Shown one piece after another: positions 36,994-46,121 of a DNA stretch of 64,000 nucleotides. The stretch is from Natronococcus sp. CG52. Its GTDB lineage: Archaea > Halobacteriota > Halobacteria > Halobacteriales > Natrialbaceae. Numbering within the stretch: the first letter of the stretch is position 1; each line of letters begins with the position of its first letter. The notes beneath the pieces are model-generated. The model did no database searches. It had not been told where the DNA came from and was given only the letters and a program-made list of their open reading frames with translations. The position numbers and the translations under genes are program-made. The stretch is taken from assembly GCF_023913515.1 (NCBI RefSeq), contig NZ_CP099391.1, positions 1,736,001 to 1,800,000 on the forward strand, in the 5' to 3' direction.

Positions 36994-37493
36994 CGCGGTC
37001 GTACCTCGTCGGCCGTCGACCGCACGGAAAAGAGAATTCGATCGCTACCAGTGTCGTCCGTCCCTCGCCGACGGCGTAGTTCCCGGTCCTCCGCCGTCCG
37101 TTTCTCGAGCCGGTTTGGCGGCGCCTCGGCGGTCGCTCTCGGTCACCGTTCGCGGCTGTCGTCCTCGAACCGATTCCTCCGGCGATACCCGTTACGAACG
37201 TCCGCCGAGATCGGTATTTCACGGAATACCGGTCAGCCGCGCGAACTGACACAGATACTTTAACGACTCGATCATGTTGGATGTGGTTACAATATCAGCA
37301 GACTGAACACCGTGAAAGTATTATATAATGGTGGTCTAACGTCAGAAAACCGCATCGGGGCGGCTATCCGCCTTCGACGGATCGAACCGCTCGTGGAGCC
37401 GCCAACGCTCTGCCGGGCCGTGTATCGCCGCGCGCTCGTCCTCGTGAAAGGTGTGGCTTACTTTGTAGATCGCCGGCCCACGAACGGACAACG
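36994..37493. other. 500-bp spacer without a supported gene
   Basis: The region contains a strong AT box (AAAGTATTATATAATGG, about 37316-37332) not followed by a convincing start. On the minus strand, a short acidic reading (AIYKVSHTFHEDERAAIHG, ending at a stop near 37350) looks haloarchaeal but has no start codon; it may be a gene remnant. Confidence 0.4.
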
Positions 37494-38246
37494 ATGCCCG
37501 CGGAAGATCGGTTCGCGAGTCACGTGGTCGACGACGAATCAGTGCGGGTTCTCACTACCGGGAGACTCCTCGAGGGATTCACGCCGGGACGGCTGACCAT
37601 CGGCCTCACCGACCGACGGCTGCTGTGCGTCTCGGAGACGGGTGCGTTCACGGATGTCAGATACGAGTACATTAGCTCGGTCCGGAGTCGTCCACAACCC
37701 AGGTGGGAGTACCAGTACCGAACCGGCGACGCCGTTCTGGCGGGGCTGATCGGTGGCTTTCTCGCACTCGTTTTCCTCTTCGTCGCCGTCGGAACTGCCT
37801 CGGGAACCGGCTTGATCGATGGCTCGCTTACGATCGTTCTCGCGACAGCGACCGCCGTAGCCGTCGTGTCGACCCAGCGCGTCCGCAGGGCGACCGGGAA
37901 CGGACAGGCGAATCGACAGCTGTTCGTCGGAGCCGGCGTCTTCACGCTCGTCGCGTTCGTCGCCGCCGCGGTCGTCTCACCGAGCGTCTCGCTGCCGCTG
38001 TTCGCCCTCGCGACGGGGTGTGGACTGGTGATCGCCGCGTACGGTCCCCGGTACGCCGCCGCGTTCGACGGGGTCGGGCTGCGGCGTCACCGAAAGACAC
38101 AGCTCACGATCACCACCGTCGACGGGCAGTCGATACAGCTCGTAACCGACGTCGACGCGGAACTCGACCGGGAACTCAGCGCGTCCCTCTCCCGAAACGA
38201 CTCGCCTTCGCCGACCGTTCCGCTGACCCGTTCCACCCCGGATTGA
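37494..38246 (+). CDS. PH-like domain membrane protein of unknown function
   Basis: A 250-aa protein. The N-terminal 70 residues look like a bacterial PH-like domain (GRLTIGLTDRRLLCVSE and YEYISSVRS). Two pairs of hydrophobic helices follow at about 80-125 and 140-190. A second beta-rich segment (KTQLTITTVDGQSIQLVTD) and a low-complexity tail end the protein. Such PH-TM proteins are common in haloarchaea with no known role. It converges on the MFS gene. Confidence 0.65.
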   Translation: MPAEDRFASHVVDDESVRVLTTGRLLEGFTPGRLTIGLTDRRLLCVSETGAFTDVRYEYISSVRSRPQPRWEYQYRTGDAVLAGLIGGFLALVFLFVAVGTASGTGLIDGSLTIVLATATAVAVVSTQRVRRATGNGQANRQLFVGAGVFTLVAFVAAAVVSPSVSLPLFALATGCGLVIAAYGPRYAAAFDGVGLRRHRKTQLTITTVDGQSIQLVTDVDAELDRELSASLSRNDSPSPTVPLTRSTPD

Positions 38247-38315
38247 ACCGATCGCTCCCATCGGGTGGATCGTCGTTCACCTGTCACGAATCAGTAGCGG
38301 CGGCGACGATCGGAG

Positions 38316-39668
38316 TTACCACTCGACGAGGGCGCTGCGGCCGTGTGCCGACAGGAGGACCGCGAAGAACGTCGCGACGCCGGTCAGCGCGAACGCGCCG
38401 CCGACGTAGAAGACCGACGCCATGCTCACCTCGTACATGAGCCAGCCGCCGAGCAGCGGCGCGATAACGCTGCCCGGCCGCCAGACGAGTTCGCGGATGC
38501 CGAAGCTCGAGGCGACGCCACCTTCGTCGGTCCCCTCGTCGGCGAACAGCGCCATGCTCGCCGGTTCGCGGAAGCTGTCCGCGACGCCGAGCAGGCCCGA
38601 GAGCGCGACGAGCGGAAGGAATGCCGGCGAGATCTCGCCGAACAGCGAAAACTGAGCCGGGATCGACTCGAGCGGCAGTACGAGAAAACTCGCGCCCGCG
38701 AGGACCGCCGGAAGCGTGACGACGAGTTCGGACGGTAACTCGAGCGCGGCGCCGATCGCCGGCGAGAGCGGAACGAGCAGCGCGACGAGGCCGTAGGCGG
38801 CGCCGCCGGCGAAGACGAACAGCGCGCGACCGTAGCCGTCCGAGAGCCGTCCCGTGAACGGCTGACAGCACATGTTCGTGAACTTCTCCGCGACGACGGT
38901 GAGCGCGACCGCGAGTCCGCCGTAGGCCAGTCCTCCCTGAGCGGCGGAGACGCCGGCGAAGATCGGCACCCAGGTCCGGACCAGCGTCACCGAGAACGCG
39001 TACTGGAACCGAAAGCTCGAGACGGTGAGGATCCGCCGGTTGAGCGCGAGGTCGGTGAACGGAAAGCCGTAGATTCGCGTCTCGTCGGGGTCGAGGTAGA
39101 CGAACGTGCCGAGCCACGCGACGAGCATGATACAGACGATGATCGCGAAGATCGGCCCGAAGCCGAACGCCTCGTAGAGCGCGCCCGCGCTCAGGCTGCC
39201 GACGATCGAGGCGGCGAAGCTCGCGGCGTTCGCCTTCCCGATGTAGTTCGCCCGGGTGTCGAGGGTGGCGATCTGCCCGACGAGCGAGAGCGTCATCAGC
39301 CCGGCGCCCGTGACGGCGATCCCCTGAAGCCCGCGGATCGCGATGAACGAGGCGCTCGAGTCGACGAGCGGAAACAGCGCGTAGGCGCCGACCCCGGCCG
39401 CGAGCACGGCGAGCAGGACGAGACGCTTGTCGAAACGGTCGCCGGCCCAGGCGAGCGGGATGACGGCGGCCGTCTGGGCGAGCGTGAAGCCGGTCGTGTA
39501 CATGCCAACGATGAGGCCGGCGCCGATCGTGACGCCGAGGATCGTCGTTCCCGTCGGCTCGAGCGCGTTGATGTAGGAGGGCAGTAGCGTGATCAGCGTA
39601 ATGAATCCGAACCCTTCCGCGAACCGGGAGAGGTAGAGCACCCAGAACTGGAGTCGATCCTCGTTCAC
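38316..39668 (-). CDS. major facilitator superfamily transporter
   Basis: A 450-aa permease with 12 predicted helices. The loop 2-3 motif reads AWAGDRFDKRLVLL, a variant of the MFS GxxxDRxGRR signature; a related loop GRLSDGYGRALFVF lies at the equivalent place in the second half. The cargo is unknown; drug or sugar efflux-type members look similar. The gene is divergent from an amidohydrolase across 161 bp, so the two may be a transport/degradation pair (inference). Confidence 0.88.
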   Translation of the reverse strand: MNEDRLQFWVLYLSRFAEGFGFITLITLLPSYINALEPTGTTILGVTIGAGLIVGMYTTGFTLAQTAAVIPLAWAGDRFDKRLVLLAVLAAGVGAYALFPLVDSSASFIAIRGLQGIAVTGAGLMTLSLVGQIATLDTRANYIGKANAASFAASIVGSLSAGALYEAFGFGPIFAIIVCIMLVAWLGTFVYLDPDETRIYGFPFTDLALNRRILTVSSFRFQYAFSVTLVRTWVPIFAGVSAAQGGLAYGGLAVALTVVAEKFTNMCCQPFTGRLSDGYGRALFVFAGGAAYGLVALLVPLSPAIGAALELPSELVVTLPAVLAGASFLVLPLESIPAQFSLFGEISPAFLPLVALSGLLGVADSFREPASMALFADEGTDEGGVASSFGIRELVWRPGSVIAPLLGGWLMYEVSMASVFYVGGAFALTGVATFFAVLLSAHGRSALVEW

Positions 39669-39800
39669 GGTGGCCGTTTCGAGGAGGACGAGAAAGGTAT
39701 TTCGAAGCGAAACTCTCGACGCGAAACCGGAAACGGACGGTGAGTGGGTTTCGTCGCGTAGCCTGGGGAAGGGAGCGGCCTCCCCTCTTTACTCACAAGA

Positions 39801-39811
39801 GATATGATATC
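39801..39811 (+). promoter_or_regulatory. TATA-box promoter of the amidohydrolase, itself palindromic
   Basis: GATATGATATC is centred about 25 nt before ATG 39830; it is a perfect 5+1+5 palindrome. Confidence 0.45.
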
Positions 39812-39829
39812 CCTCTCGAAAGGCTCCCT

Positions 39830-41050
39830 ATGCGAGTTGTTGACGCGGACGTGCTCATCACGGGCCGGGACGAGCGACCGCTCGAGGACGGACGAATCGT
39901 TCTCGACGACGAGGGAACCATCGACGCGGTCGGCACGCAGGAGGACGTCGGCGCGCCGGACGGCGTCGACCGCGAGCACTATCCGGCGGTCACCCCGGGG
40001 CTCATCGACGCTCACCTCCACCTTCAGGGGATGCGCGAGATGGATCCGCTGTCCTGGATCACGGAGTCCTCGGAACTGGGGACCGCGCGAGCGACGGCCG
40101 ACCTCCGGGATCTCCTCGCGGCGGGGTTCACCGCCGTTCGGGACGTCGGTTCGACGACCGGAATCGGTCTCCGCGACGCCGTCGACGAAGGGACCATTCC
40201 GGGCCCCCGGATCTTCACGAGCGGACAGAGCATCAGCCAGACCGGGGGCCACGGCGACGCCCACTACCTGCCCTACGAGTGGATGACGAACACCGACGAG
40301 TCGCTCTCGACGTTAGCAGACGGCGCCGACGAGTGCCGGAAGGAAGCCCGCAAGCGCATCCGCGACGGCGTCGACGTCCTCAAGATCATGACGACCGGCG
40401 GGGTCCTGAGCGAGAAAGATGCGCCCGACCAGAGCCAGTTCACCGACGCCGAGATCCGGGCGTTCGTCGAGGAAGCCCACCGCGTCGGTATCCCGGTCGC
40501 CTCCCACGCCCAGGGTGCGCCCGGTATCAAGAGCGCGCTGCGAAACGGCGTCGACACCATCGAACACGGCTTTTCCCTCGACGAGGAGTGTCTCGACCTC
40601 TTCACCGAAACCGGGGCGGTCTTCGTCCCGACGCTCTCGATCGTGTACCGCCTGATCGAGAAAGGGAGCGACCACGGCGTCCCCGAATACGGACTCGAGA
40701 AGGCCCGGAGAGCCAACGAGGCCCACTTCGCCTCGGTCGAGCGCGCCTACGAGGCCGGCGTCCCCATCGCGACGGGGACGGACTTCCTCGGTCCGGACCT
40801 CGTCCCGCACGGCGAGAACGCCCTCGAACTCGAACTGTTCGTCGAGGAGATCGGCATGGACGAGCACGAAGCACTGCAGTCCGCGACCCGAGTTGCCGCC
40901 GAAACCGTTCCCGCCGACGACATCGGGACTCTCGATGCCGGCAACCGCGGCGACCTGCTCGCGCTCGGCCGGGATCCGCTCGAGGATATCACCGCCGTTC
41001 GAGCGGTCGAAGCGGTGTACTGTGGCGGTGAACCCGCCGAAATCCAGTGA
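39830..41050 (+). CDS. metal-dependent amidohydrolase (imidazolonepropionase/prolidase-like)
   Basis: A 406-aa TIM-barrel amidohydrolase. The metal motif HxH appears as LIDAHLHLQGM near residue 60. A carboxylated-Lys position in DVLKIMTTGGV, HAQG and IEHGFSLDEE histidines, and the final Asp in ATGTDFLGPDL complete the site. The C-terminal GTLDAGNRGDLLAL motif is the usual composite beta-sandwich end. The family includes Xaa-Pro dipeptidases and imidazolonepropionase-like enzymes; the substrate is not decided. ATG 39830 is supported by the TATA box. Confidence 0.9.
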   Translation: MRVVDADVLITGRDERPLEDGRIVLDDEGTIDAVGTQEDVGAPDGVDREHYPAVTPGLIDAHLHLQGMREMDPLSWITESSELGTARATADLRDLLAAGFTAVRDVGSTTGIGLRDAVDEGTIPGPRIFTSGQSISQTGGHGDAHYLPYEWMTNTDESLSTLADGADECRKEARKRIRDGVDVLKIMTTGGVLSEKDAPDQSQFTDAEIRAFVEEAHRVGIPVASHAQGAPGIKSALRNGVDTIEHGFSLDEECLDLFTETGAVFVPTLSIVYRLIEKGSDHGVPEYGLEKARRANEAHFASVERAYEAGVPIATGTDFLGPDLVPHGENALELELFVEEIGMDEHEALQSATRVAAETVPADDIGTLDAGNRGDLLALGRDPLEDITAVRAVEAVYCGGEPAEIQ

Positions 41051-41107
41051 CCGTCTCGGCTAGACGGGAGGTGAGCGCTCATCTGCCGCCCAAATCACGT
41101 TGGAGCA

Positions 41108-41296
41108 ATGGTGAAGCGCGACGAGGCCATCTACCGATGTATGAGCCGAGCAGAATCCGCTTCGAAGGTCGTGGCAGTGTGTCAGGTCTGTGACTCGGTG
41201 TACGTTTCGGAGCAGAAGCCGGACGGAACGATCCGTCCGATCGGCGTCACTGCGGACTGTACGTGCGGTAACGGAGAGTTTCGTCGCGTGTCGTAA
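41108..41296 (+). CDS. small zinc-ribbon-like protein
   Basis: A 62-aa protein with a CQVC knuckle near residue 25 and a CTCGNG knuckle near 51, spaced as in a small zinc ribbon. A GGAG ribosome-binding site stands a few bases before ATG 41108, which is unusual among the mostly leaderless genes here. It lies 57 nt after the amidohydrolase and may share its mRNA. Function unknown. Confidence 0.6.
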   Translation: MVKRDEAIYRCMSRAESASKVVAVCQVCDSVYVSEQKPDGTIRPIGVTADCTCGNGEFRRVS

Positions 41297-41338
41297 GCCG
41301 GACTGATATCGTGAGGCGCGCTGAGTTGTCTACTCGAG

Positions 41339-41656
41339 TTACGAGGGGAGGCGAGTGAGGCACTCGCGGCAGTACCGCATACTGGTTCGGTTCGCGACGC
41401 CGCACGCGGGACAGTGGACGTTCGCGGTACCGGCGCGTTCGAAGTCGAGTCCTCCGCCCAGGACGGCGAGGACGTCATCGTTCGTCGTGATCTCGTTCCC
41501 GTTGCCCCGGCTGCGCGCCCATTCGTTGATGAGGTCGTCGTCCCGCAACCGCTCGAGTCCCCGAACCAGTCCCAGAAAGAGGATCGTCGGGGCGATTATC
41601 ACGAACGCTGCAACCGCGAGTCGGCCGACGATCCCGTACGTACTCGGATCGTCCAT
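41339..41656 (-). CDS. membrane-anchored zinc-ribbon protein
   Basis: A 105-aa protein: an N-terminal hydrophobic helix (about 12-32), a charged linker, and a C-terminal zinc ribbon CPACGVANRTSMRYCREC. It resembles several small haloarchaeal ribbon families; function unknown. It lies 100 nt downstream of the next gene on the same strand. Confidence 0.7.
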   Translation of the reverse strand: MDDPSTYGIVGRLAVAAFVIIAPTILFLGLVRGLERLRDDDLINEWARSRGNGNEITTNDDVLAVLGGGLDFERAGTANVHCPACGVANRTSMRYCRECLTRLPS

Positions 41657-41755
41657 GGGATCGGTACGGCGACGGTGGCGATACGTCTATCGTCGATCGG
41701 TACCGACGCTGACACCGATTTTCTCGGCGAGCGAAGAACCGGTCCGCTGGGGTTT

Positions 41756-42334
41756 TTAGTCCGTGATGAACTTGTTGTCGCGCCAGTTGACGCCGCCCTG
41801 GCCCGAACCGCCGTCTCGCGGTCCCTCGACGACTTCGATGTCGGCCGGACGCGGCTCGCCTTCGACGATTCGCGTCGCGTCGAGGTCGCCGTCGCGTTCG
41901 GAAATTGCCGTCAGCGTTCCCTTCTCGGCGGCTTCGGCGATCTCACAGAGAACGAGAAACATCTCGTACTGCAGCAGCGAGTTCTGCAGTACCGTCTCGC
42001 GGTCGCCCTTGAACGCGGCGAATTCGACGAGTTCGGATTCGATCTCCTCCTCTTCCTCGTCCCAGCGGAAGGTGTTCCGCCGCTCGTCGGGGTCTTCTTC
42101 GTAGACGCGGTTCTCGGTGACGCTCGCCTTGAGCTGTGCGGTGGGCGTGTACTTGCTCACCGAGTCGTCCTCGGAGACGGCTTTCAGGATGAGCGTGTTG
42201 TTCCGTCGGGTAATCTCTACGTCCGTGATTCCCTCGGGGAAGGTTGCTTCGTCGATGTGGTCGTGAAGATCTTCGAGGGGCAATTCGAGGGTCGAGTGCA
42301 GCCGATAAACGTGTCTGGATTCCTCTGTGGGCAT
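41756..42334 (-). CDS. conserved haloarchaeal protein of unknown function
   Basis: A 192-aa acidic soluble protein without a signal or membrane helix. I do not know the family. It begins SRHVYRLHSTLELPLEDLHDH, has a central acidic run (WDEEEEEIESELVEF), a helical NSLLQYEMFLVLCEIAEAAEKG segment, and a Gly-rich tail ending FITD. The regular composition and clean start make it a real gene. Confidence 0.7.
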   Translation of the reverse strand: MPTEESRHVYRLHSTLELPLEDLHDHIDEATFPEGITDVEITRRNNTLILKAVSEDDSVSKYTPTAQLKASVTENRVYEEDPDERRNTFRWDEEEEEIESELVEFAAFKGDRETVLQNSLLQYEMFLVLCEIAEAAEKGTLTAISERDGDLDATRIVEGEPRPADIEVVEGPRDGGSGQGGVNWRDNKFITD

Positions 42335-42452
42335 AGGTGGGAAGGTGTGCGGGACGGTCGCTACCCTCTAGTACGGACGCGTGGCTTATATGATCTGCTA
42401 TTAACTCCGAAAACCACCCACACGAATAAATTTAACTCAGATGGTGGGCAAT

Positions 42453-42800
42453 CTATTCTGCGTCGCCGAGGGTTTCGGCTAGCTCGCCGCGTTCCTCGAG
42501 TTCCTCGAGGATGTCAGAGCCGCCGACGAACTCGCCGTCGACGAACGTCTGCGGAATCGTTTCCCAGTCGCTGCGCTCCGACAGCGCCGCGCGGTACTCG
42601 TCGAGGGACTCGAGAACGTCGACCGTCTCGTACTCGTCGCGGTGCTGGTCGATCAGTCCGAGCGCTTTCCGGGAGTAGCCACACTGCGGCATCAGTTCCG
42701 TTCCCTTCATGAAGAGAACGACGTCGTTCTCCTCGATGGTCTCCGCGACCTGCTCGTCGACTTCTTCCTGATCGAGACCCTGGTTCGGTGGGAAGTCCAT
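42453..42800 (-). CDS. monothiol glutaredoxin-like protein
   Basis: A 115-aa thioredoxin-fold protein. The active site is CGYS in GTELMPQCGYSRKAL, close to the CGFS of monothiol glutaredoxins, which carry and deliver Fe-S clusters. The cis-Pro loop IPQTFVDGEFVGGSDIL binds the thiol cofactor. Haloarchaea use gamma-glutamylcysteine rather than glutathione, and a gshA gene lies elsewhere in this window. It is followed on the same strand by nothing closer than 118 nt. Confidence 0.9.
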   Translation of the reverse strand: MDFPPNQGLDQEEVDEQVAETIEENDVVLFMKGTELMPQCGYSRKALGLIDQHRDEYETVDVLESLDEYRAALSERSDWETIPQTFVDGEFVGGSDILEELEERGELAETLGDAE

Positions 42801-42984
42801 ACCGGTCGTATGGCCGTGAACGGGATAGGCCTTGCGTCGTCGCAGTTCTGTTGACCGTCTTTCACGCCGGGCTCGGTCCCGTTCGAGACCGTTCCGAGCG
42901 CGTCAGACCGGTCGAGAGGCGCGCGAGCGCTGGCCGGGACGGCTCGAGCGGGAGGACGACCGGCGGAGAAGAAGCCGTCCGGAA

Positions 42985-43452
42985 TCAGTCGGCGGCCGTC
43001 GCCGGAGCGCGGCTGTCGGCGCGCGCCGACCGCCAGAATCCCTGAACGTAGGCTCCGACGAACATGCCGGCGATGCCGTAGAGAACGAAGATGTTACCGA
43101 CGCCGAGGCTGGCGTAGGCCGCGCCGGGACAGATCCCCGACAGTCCCCAGCCGACGCCGAAGATGCCGCCGCCGCCGACCACGTTCCTGTCGAGCGTCTT
43201 CAGCCGACGGCCGTAGACTGCGCCGGTCAGCGGCGCCCGACCGCAGAACTGCTTGACGCCGAAGAACACGATTCCCGTCACGACCGCGGCGCCGAGCATC
43301 ACGAACAGCAGGCCGAGATCCGAAAGCTGCAGGAAATTCAGGACGACCTCCGGCTGAGCCATGTGGCTGAAGCCGAGTCCGAAGCCGAAGATCAGCCCGC
43401 CGACGAAGACCAGCGGCAGGAACAGCGAGTGTTGCTCGTGTTCGGCGCTCAT
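42985..43452 (-). CDS. YeeE/YedE family sulfur-compound transporter, half A
   Basis: A 155-aa membrane protein with four or five helices. Family motifs KQFCGRAPLTGAV and GLSGICPGAAYAS carry the conserved cysteines that pass thiosulfate through TsuA/YeeE. At half the length of bacterial YeeE, it should work with the adjacent second half as a pair. It lies 157 nt downstream of that gene on the same strand. Confidence 0.88.
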   Translation of the reverse strand: MSAEHEQHSLFLPLVFVGGLIFGFGLGFSHMAQPEVVLNFLQLSDLGLLFVMLGAAVVTGIVFFGVKQFCGRAPLTGAVYGRRLKTLDRNVVGGGGIFGVGWGLSGICPGAAYASLGVGNIFVLYGIAGMFVGAYVQGFWRSARADSRAPATAAD

Positions 43453-43582
43453 TGCTCACACCTCCGGTGTCGTCGGTGTTCGTGGCTCGCGGCTCGCGGT
43501 TCGCTTCGCTCATCGCTCACTGTTCCGAGATTTTCGCGCTGCTCAAATCCCGCGGCTCGCGTTGCTCTCCGCTCGCTTCTCC

Positions 43583-43604
43583 GGGATTCTCGCGCGAGAA
43601 TCCC
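43583..43604. repeat. perfect 22-bp palindrome between the two yeeE genes
   Basis: GGGATTCTCG followed at once by CGCGAGAATCCC is its own reverse complement, with no loop. It lies just past the stop of the upstream yeeE gene (minus strand) and may be an RNA hairpin that sets relative expression, or a protein site. Confidence 0.55.
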
Positions 43605-43609
43605 GCTCA

Positions 43610-44170
43610 TCACGGGCTCACCCCCAGCGCCTGTACTAACTGAGCCACTCCGATCGCGATCAACAGGAAGGTCGCGACGCCGACGAAGGATGCGCTCGAG
43701 GCGGATCCGACGCCGCAGACGCCGTGGCCGGAGGTACAGCCCTTCCCGAGACGGGTTCCGATCCCGATGAGGATGCCGCCGACGAACAGCCGCCAAGGCT
43801 GGACGTCCGTCAGCCAGATCGTGAAGCCGCCGATCTCCCGGAATTCGCCCGCCGTTGCGGGCTGGTGGAGCGAGCTCCCGACGAGCCCGCTCTGAAACGT
43901 GGCGGCGTAGATCGCCGCTCCGGCGACGATTCCGAGCGTGAAGACGACGCGCCAGTCTCGGGAGGGACGATACTGCTGGAACCGCGAGAGACTCGAGCCG
44001 TACGAGAGCGTCGACTCGAGGAACGTGCTCGCCCCGACGGGGATGCCGGTCCCGAGGTAGATCACGGCGGTCCCGACTCCGACCAGCAGCCCGCCGATCG
44101 CGTAGTGGCTGATCCCGTTCGGGAACAGCTCCGCGAGGACGGCGACGACGAGTCCTATTGCTGTCATCAT
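43610..44170 (-). CDS. YeeE/YedE family sulfur-compound transporter, half B
   Basis: A 186-aa membrane protein with about five helices. The motif RLGKGCTSGHGVCGVG is the YeeE cysteine signature. An early loop (GTGIPVGASTFLESTLSY) and RDWRVVFTLGIVAGA resemble the first half of bacterial YeeE. It is the promoter-proximal gene of the pair. ATG 44170 and ATG 44167 are adjacent; either could be used. Likely role: thiosulfate or a similar sulfur species uptake (family inference). Confidence 0.88.
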   Translation of the reverse strand: MMTAIGLVVAVLAELFPNGISHYAIGGLLVGVGTAVIYLGTGIPVGASTFLESTLSYGSSLSRFQQYRPSRDWRVVFTLGIVAGAAIYAATFQSGLVGSSLHQPATAGEFREIGGFTIWLTDVQPWRLFVGGILIGIGTRLGKGCTSGHGVCGVGSASSASFVGVATFLLIAIGVAQLVQALGVSP

Positions 44171-44416
44171 TCCGAAGAATGAGGTGCCGGCGTATCAATC
44201 CACCGGATCGGTAGAAATCGCCCGTATCTCGGACGCTCGTGACGGTTCCGACTCCCAGCGGGTCGTGAGAGCCGAGGCAGTCTTCCATCTCGTCTGATAC
44301 GAAATCTCGGAAGAGCCCTCCGGCCACCGGTAGAACGATCCGTTTGATTCTGGTCGATGACTTCAAATGATTTAACTCGTTTTTTTCTTCGTCTGGTTTC
44401 AAACACCGGTAGACAA

Positions 44417-45103
44417 ATGGCTCATTCGAACGCCTCTCGGAGACGAGTGTTAACGCGTGGCGCCGGAATTCTCACACTCGCATCTGCGGGATGTCTCGAC
44501 GAGGAAACGGAGAGCGACGAGCAGGAGACTCTCGAAGCGGACGACGGGAGCGACGATGACTCGCACGACCAGGAGGACGGTGACTCCCACGATCACAGTC
44601 ACGATACCGATCACGAGTTGGGCCAACCCCAATCCGAGATCGAAATCGAGATGACGGTGAACGACAGCGGCGAACACTTTCTCCCACACGTCGTTCACGT
44701 CGAACCGGGCGGCACCGTCGAGTGGGTGCTAGAGAGCGGAAGCCACGATACCGTTGCCTACCATCCGGATACCCACGGGAGCCAACAGCGAATCCCTGAC
44801 GATGCCGATCCCTGGGAGAGCGAACTGTTAGCTGACGGCGGCGAGACGTTCGAACGAACGTTCGAGGTGGACGGCGTCTACGACTACGTCTGTACCCCGC
44901 ACGAGGAAACCGGAATGGTCGGCACTATCGTCGTCGGTTGGCCGGATCCGGCCGAACAACCGGGCCTGGAGCCGCCCGCTGACAATCTCCCGGATACCGC
45001 GATCGAACAACTCGAGCGCTACAACGAGCAGGTCCGCGAATTCCTCGAGAACGAAGACGACCACGACGATCATGACGACCACGGTGACCACGACGATCAC
45101 TAG
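44417..45103 (+). CDS. halocyanin-like blue copper lipoprotein with His/Asp-rich arms
   Basis: A 228-aa exported type I copper protein. A Tat motif plus lipobox (RRRVLTRGAGILTLASAGC) anchors it outside. The cupredoxin domain has all four ligands: His110, Cys159, His162 and Met167 (the last three in YVCTPHEETGM). It is flanked by an N-terminal arm rich in His and Asp (DSHDHSHDTDHE, about 52-65) and a C-terminal tail of DDH/DDHGDH repeats, both likely metal-binding. It should carry electrons in respiration; the arms could collect copper or other metals. It is divergent from the yeeE pair. Confidence 0.9.
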   Translation: MAHSNASRRRVLTRGAGILTLASAGCLDEETESDEQETLEADDGSDDDSHDQEDGDSHDHSHDTDHELGQPQSEIEIEMTVNDSGEHFLPHVVHVEPGGTVEWVLESGSHDTVAYHPDTHGSQQRIPDDADPWESELLADGGETFERTFEVDGVYDYVCTPHEETGMVGTIVVGWPDPAEQPGLEPPADNLPDTAIEQLERYNEQVREFLENEDDHDDHDDHGDHDDH

Positions 45104-45196
45104 TCAACGCCGCTTCTTCGGGAGACCCCCTCTAGTCGTCGGTTCTTGCGAACGCTCTCGAGACGGCACTCAACCGAACCGGTGCGTACGTACCCG

Positions 45197-45994
45197 TTAC
45201 TCCGCCGTGTTCGAGGTCGAGAGGACGTCGAGCTTTTCTGCGGCGTAGCCGAAGACGTCCTGATAGCCGTTCGAGGACATGAGAACGGGGTAGAACGGCT
45301 CGTTCGCGACCTGTTTCTGGCCGTCGGCGGCGGCGAACGCGTCGCCGGGGTCAACCTCCGTGAAGTTCTCGACGAAGACCTCGTAGGTGTCGGCCCGATC
45401 CTTGTGGATACACTCGACGAGCCGGTACACGGGGAGATCGCGGCCGACCGTATCGCCGGGAAGCGCGCCGACGGCGGTCAGGAACGCTCGAGTGAGCCGA
45501 TCCGCGTTCTGTGCGGCGGTCTCCGATCCCTGAAGGCCGCACTCGACCTCGAGGGTTTCGATCTCGGAGAAGAGCCGTCCTTCCGCGAAGTTGCTCGTCT
45601 CGACCATCGCCTGGACGGGAAGCTGCGGACAGATCTCCTTGGCCGTCTCGGTCACCTCGTTGACGATAGCGAACGGTTCCGCGTGGCTCTGCGTGGAGTG
45701 CATCGAGAACGAGAGACAGCCCTCGAGTTCCTCGACGAGTTGGTGAGCGAGTCGTCCTTCGTGGGTCTTCGCGTTCGGATCGCCGGGGAACGCGCGGTTG
45801 AGGTCCTCGTCGACGAACCGTACCCGTCGCTCGAGTGCCTCCTCGTTCACGACGACGAGTTTGATAGGACGGTCGACGGTCGGGTTCTCGTCGAGAAGCC
45901 GCTCGATAGCGCGAACGCCGCAGGGTTCGTCTCCGTGAATCCCCCCGACAACTGCGATTTCCGGCGTTCCCGACCCGAGCTGTGCAACTTTCAT
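45197..45994 (-). CDS. succinylglutamate desuccinylase/aspartoacylase family zinc deacylase
   Basis: A 265-aa M14-like hydrolase. The zinc motif HxxE is seen in VVGGIHGDEPCG, and the second zinc His in SFSMHSTQS. An Arg/Asn pair in EDLNRAFPGD and a catalytic Glu in TLEVECG complete the site. It should remove an acyl group from an amino acid. ATG 45994 (MKVAQLG) is chosen; the longer reading looks non-coding. No amino-acid catabolic genes are adjacent, so the substrate is open. Confidence 0.87.
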   Translation of the reverse strand: MKVAQLGSGTPEIAVVGGIHGDEPCGVRAIERLLDENPTVDRPIKLVVVNEEALERRVRFVDEDLNRAFPGDPNAKTHEGRLAHQLVEELEGCLSFSMHSTQSHAEPFAIVNEVTETAKEICPQLPVQAMVETSNFAEGRLFSEIETLEVECGLQGSETAAQNADRLTRAFLTAVGALPGDTVGRDLPVYRLVECIHKDRADTYEVFVENFTEVDPGDAFAAADGQKQVANEPFYPVLMSSNGYQDVFGYAAEKLDVLSTSNTAE

Positions 45995-46121
45995 TACCTG
46001 TGTTACGAACTTCGGCCTCAAATGCGATTCGGTCCGGAAGAACAGTCGCTGAAACCACAGGGATCCGATTTGGTGTCGCAAGGCGACGCACGGGACGACG
46101 CGGGATTCGAGGGCGCGCTCG

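Noticed and set aside
42832-43770. 312-aa plus-strand frame opposite the yeeE genes
   Set aside because: No motif, antisense to two clear membrane proteins, and Arg-rich throughout.
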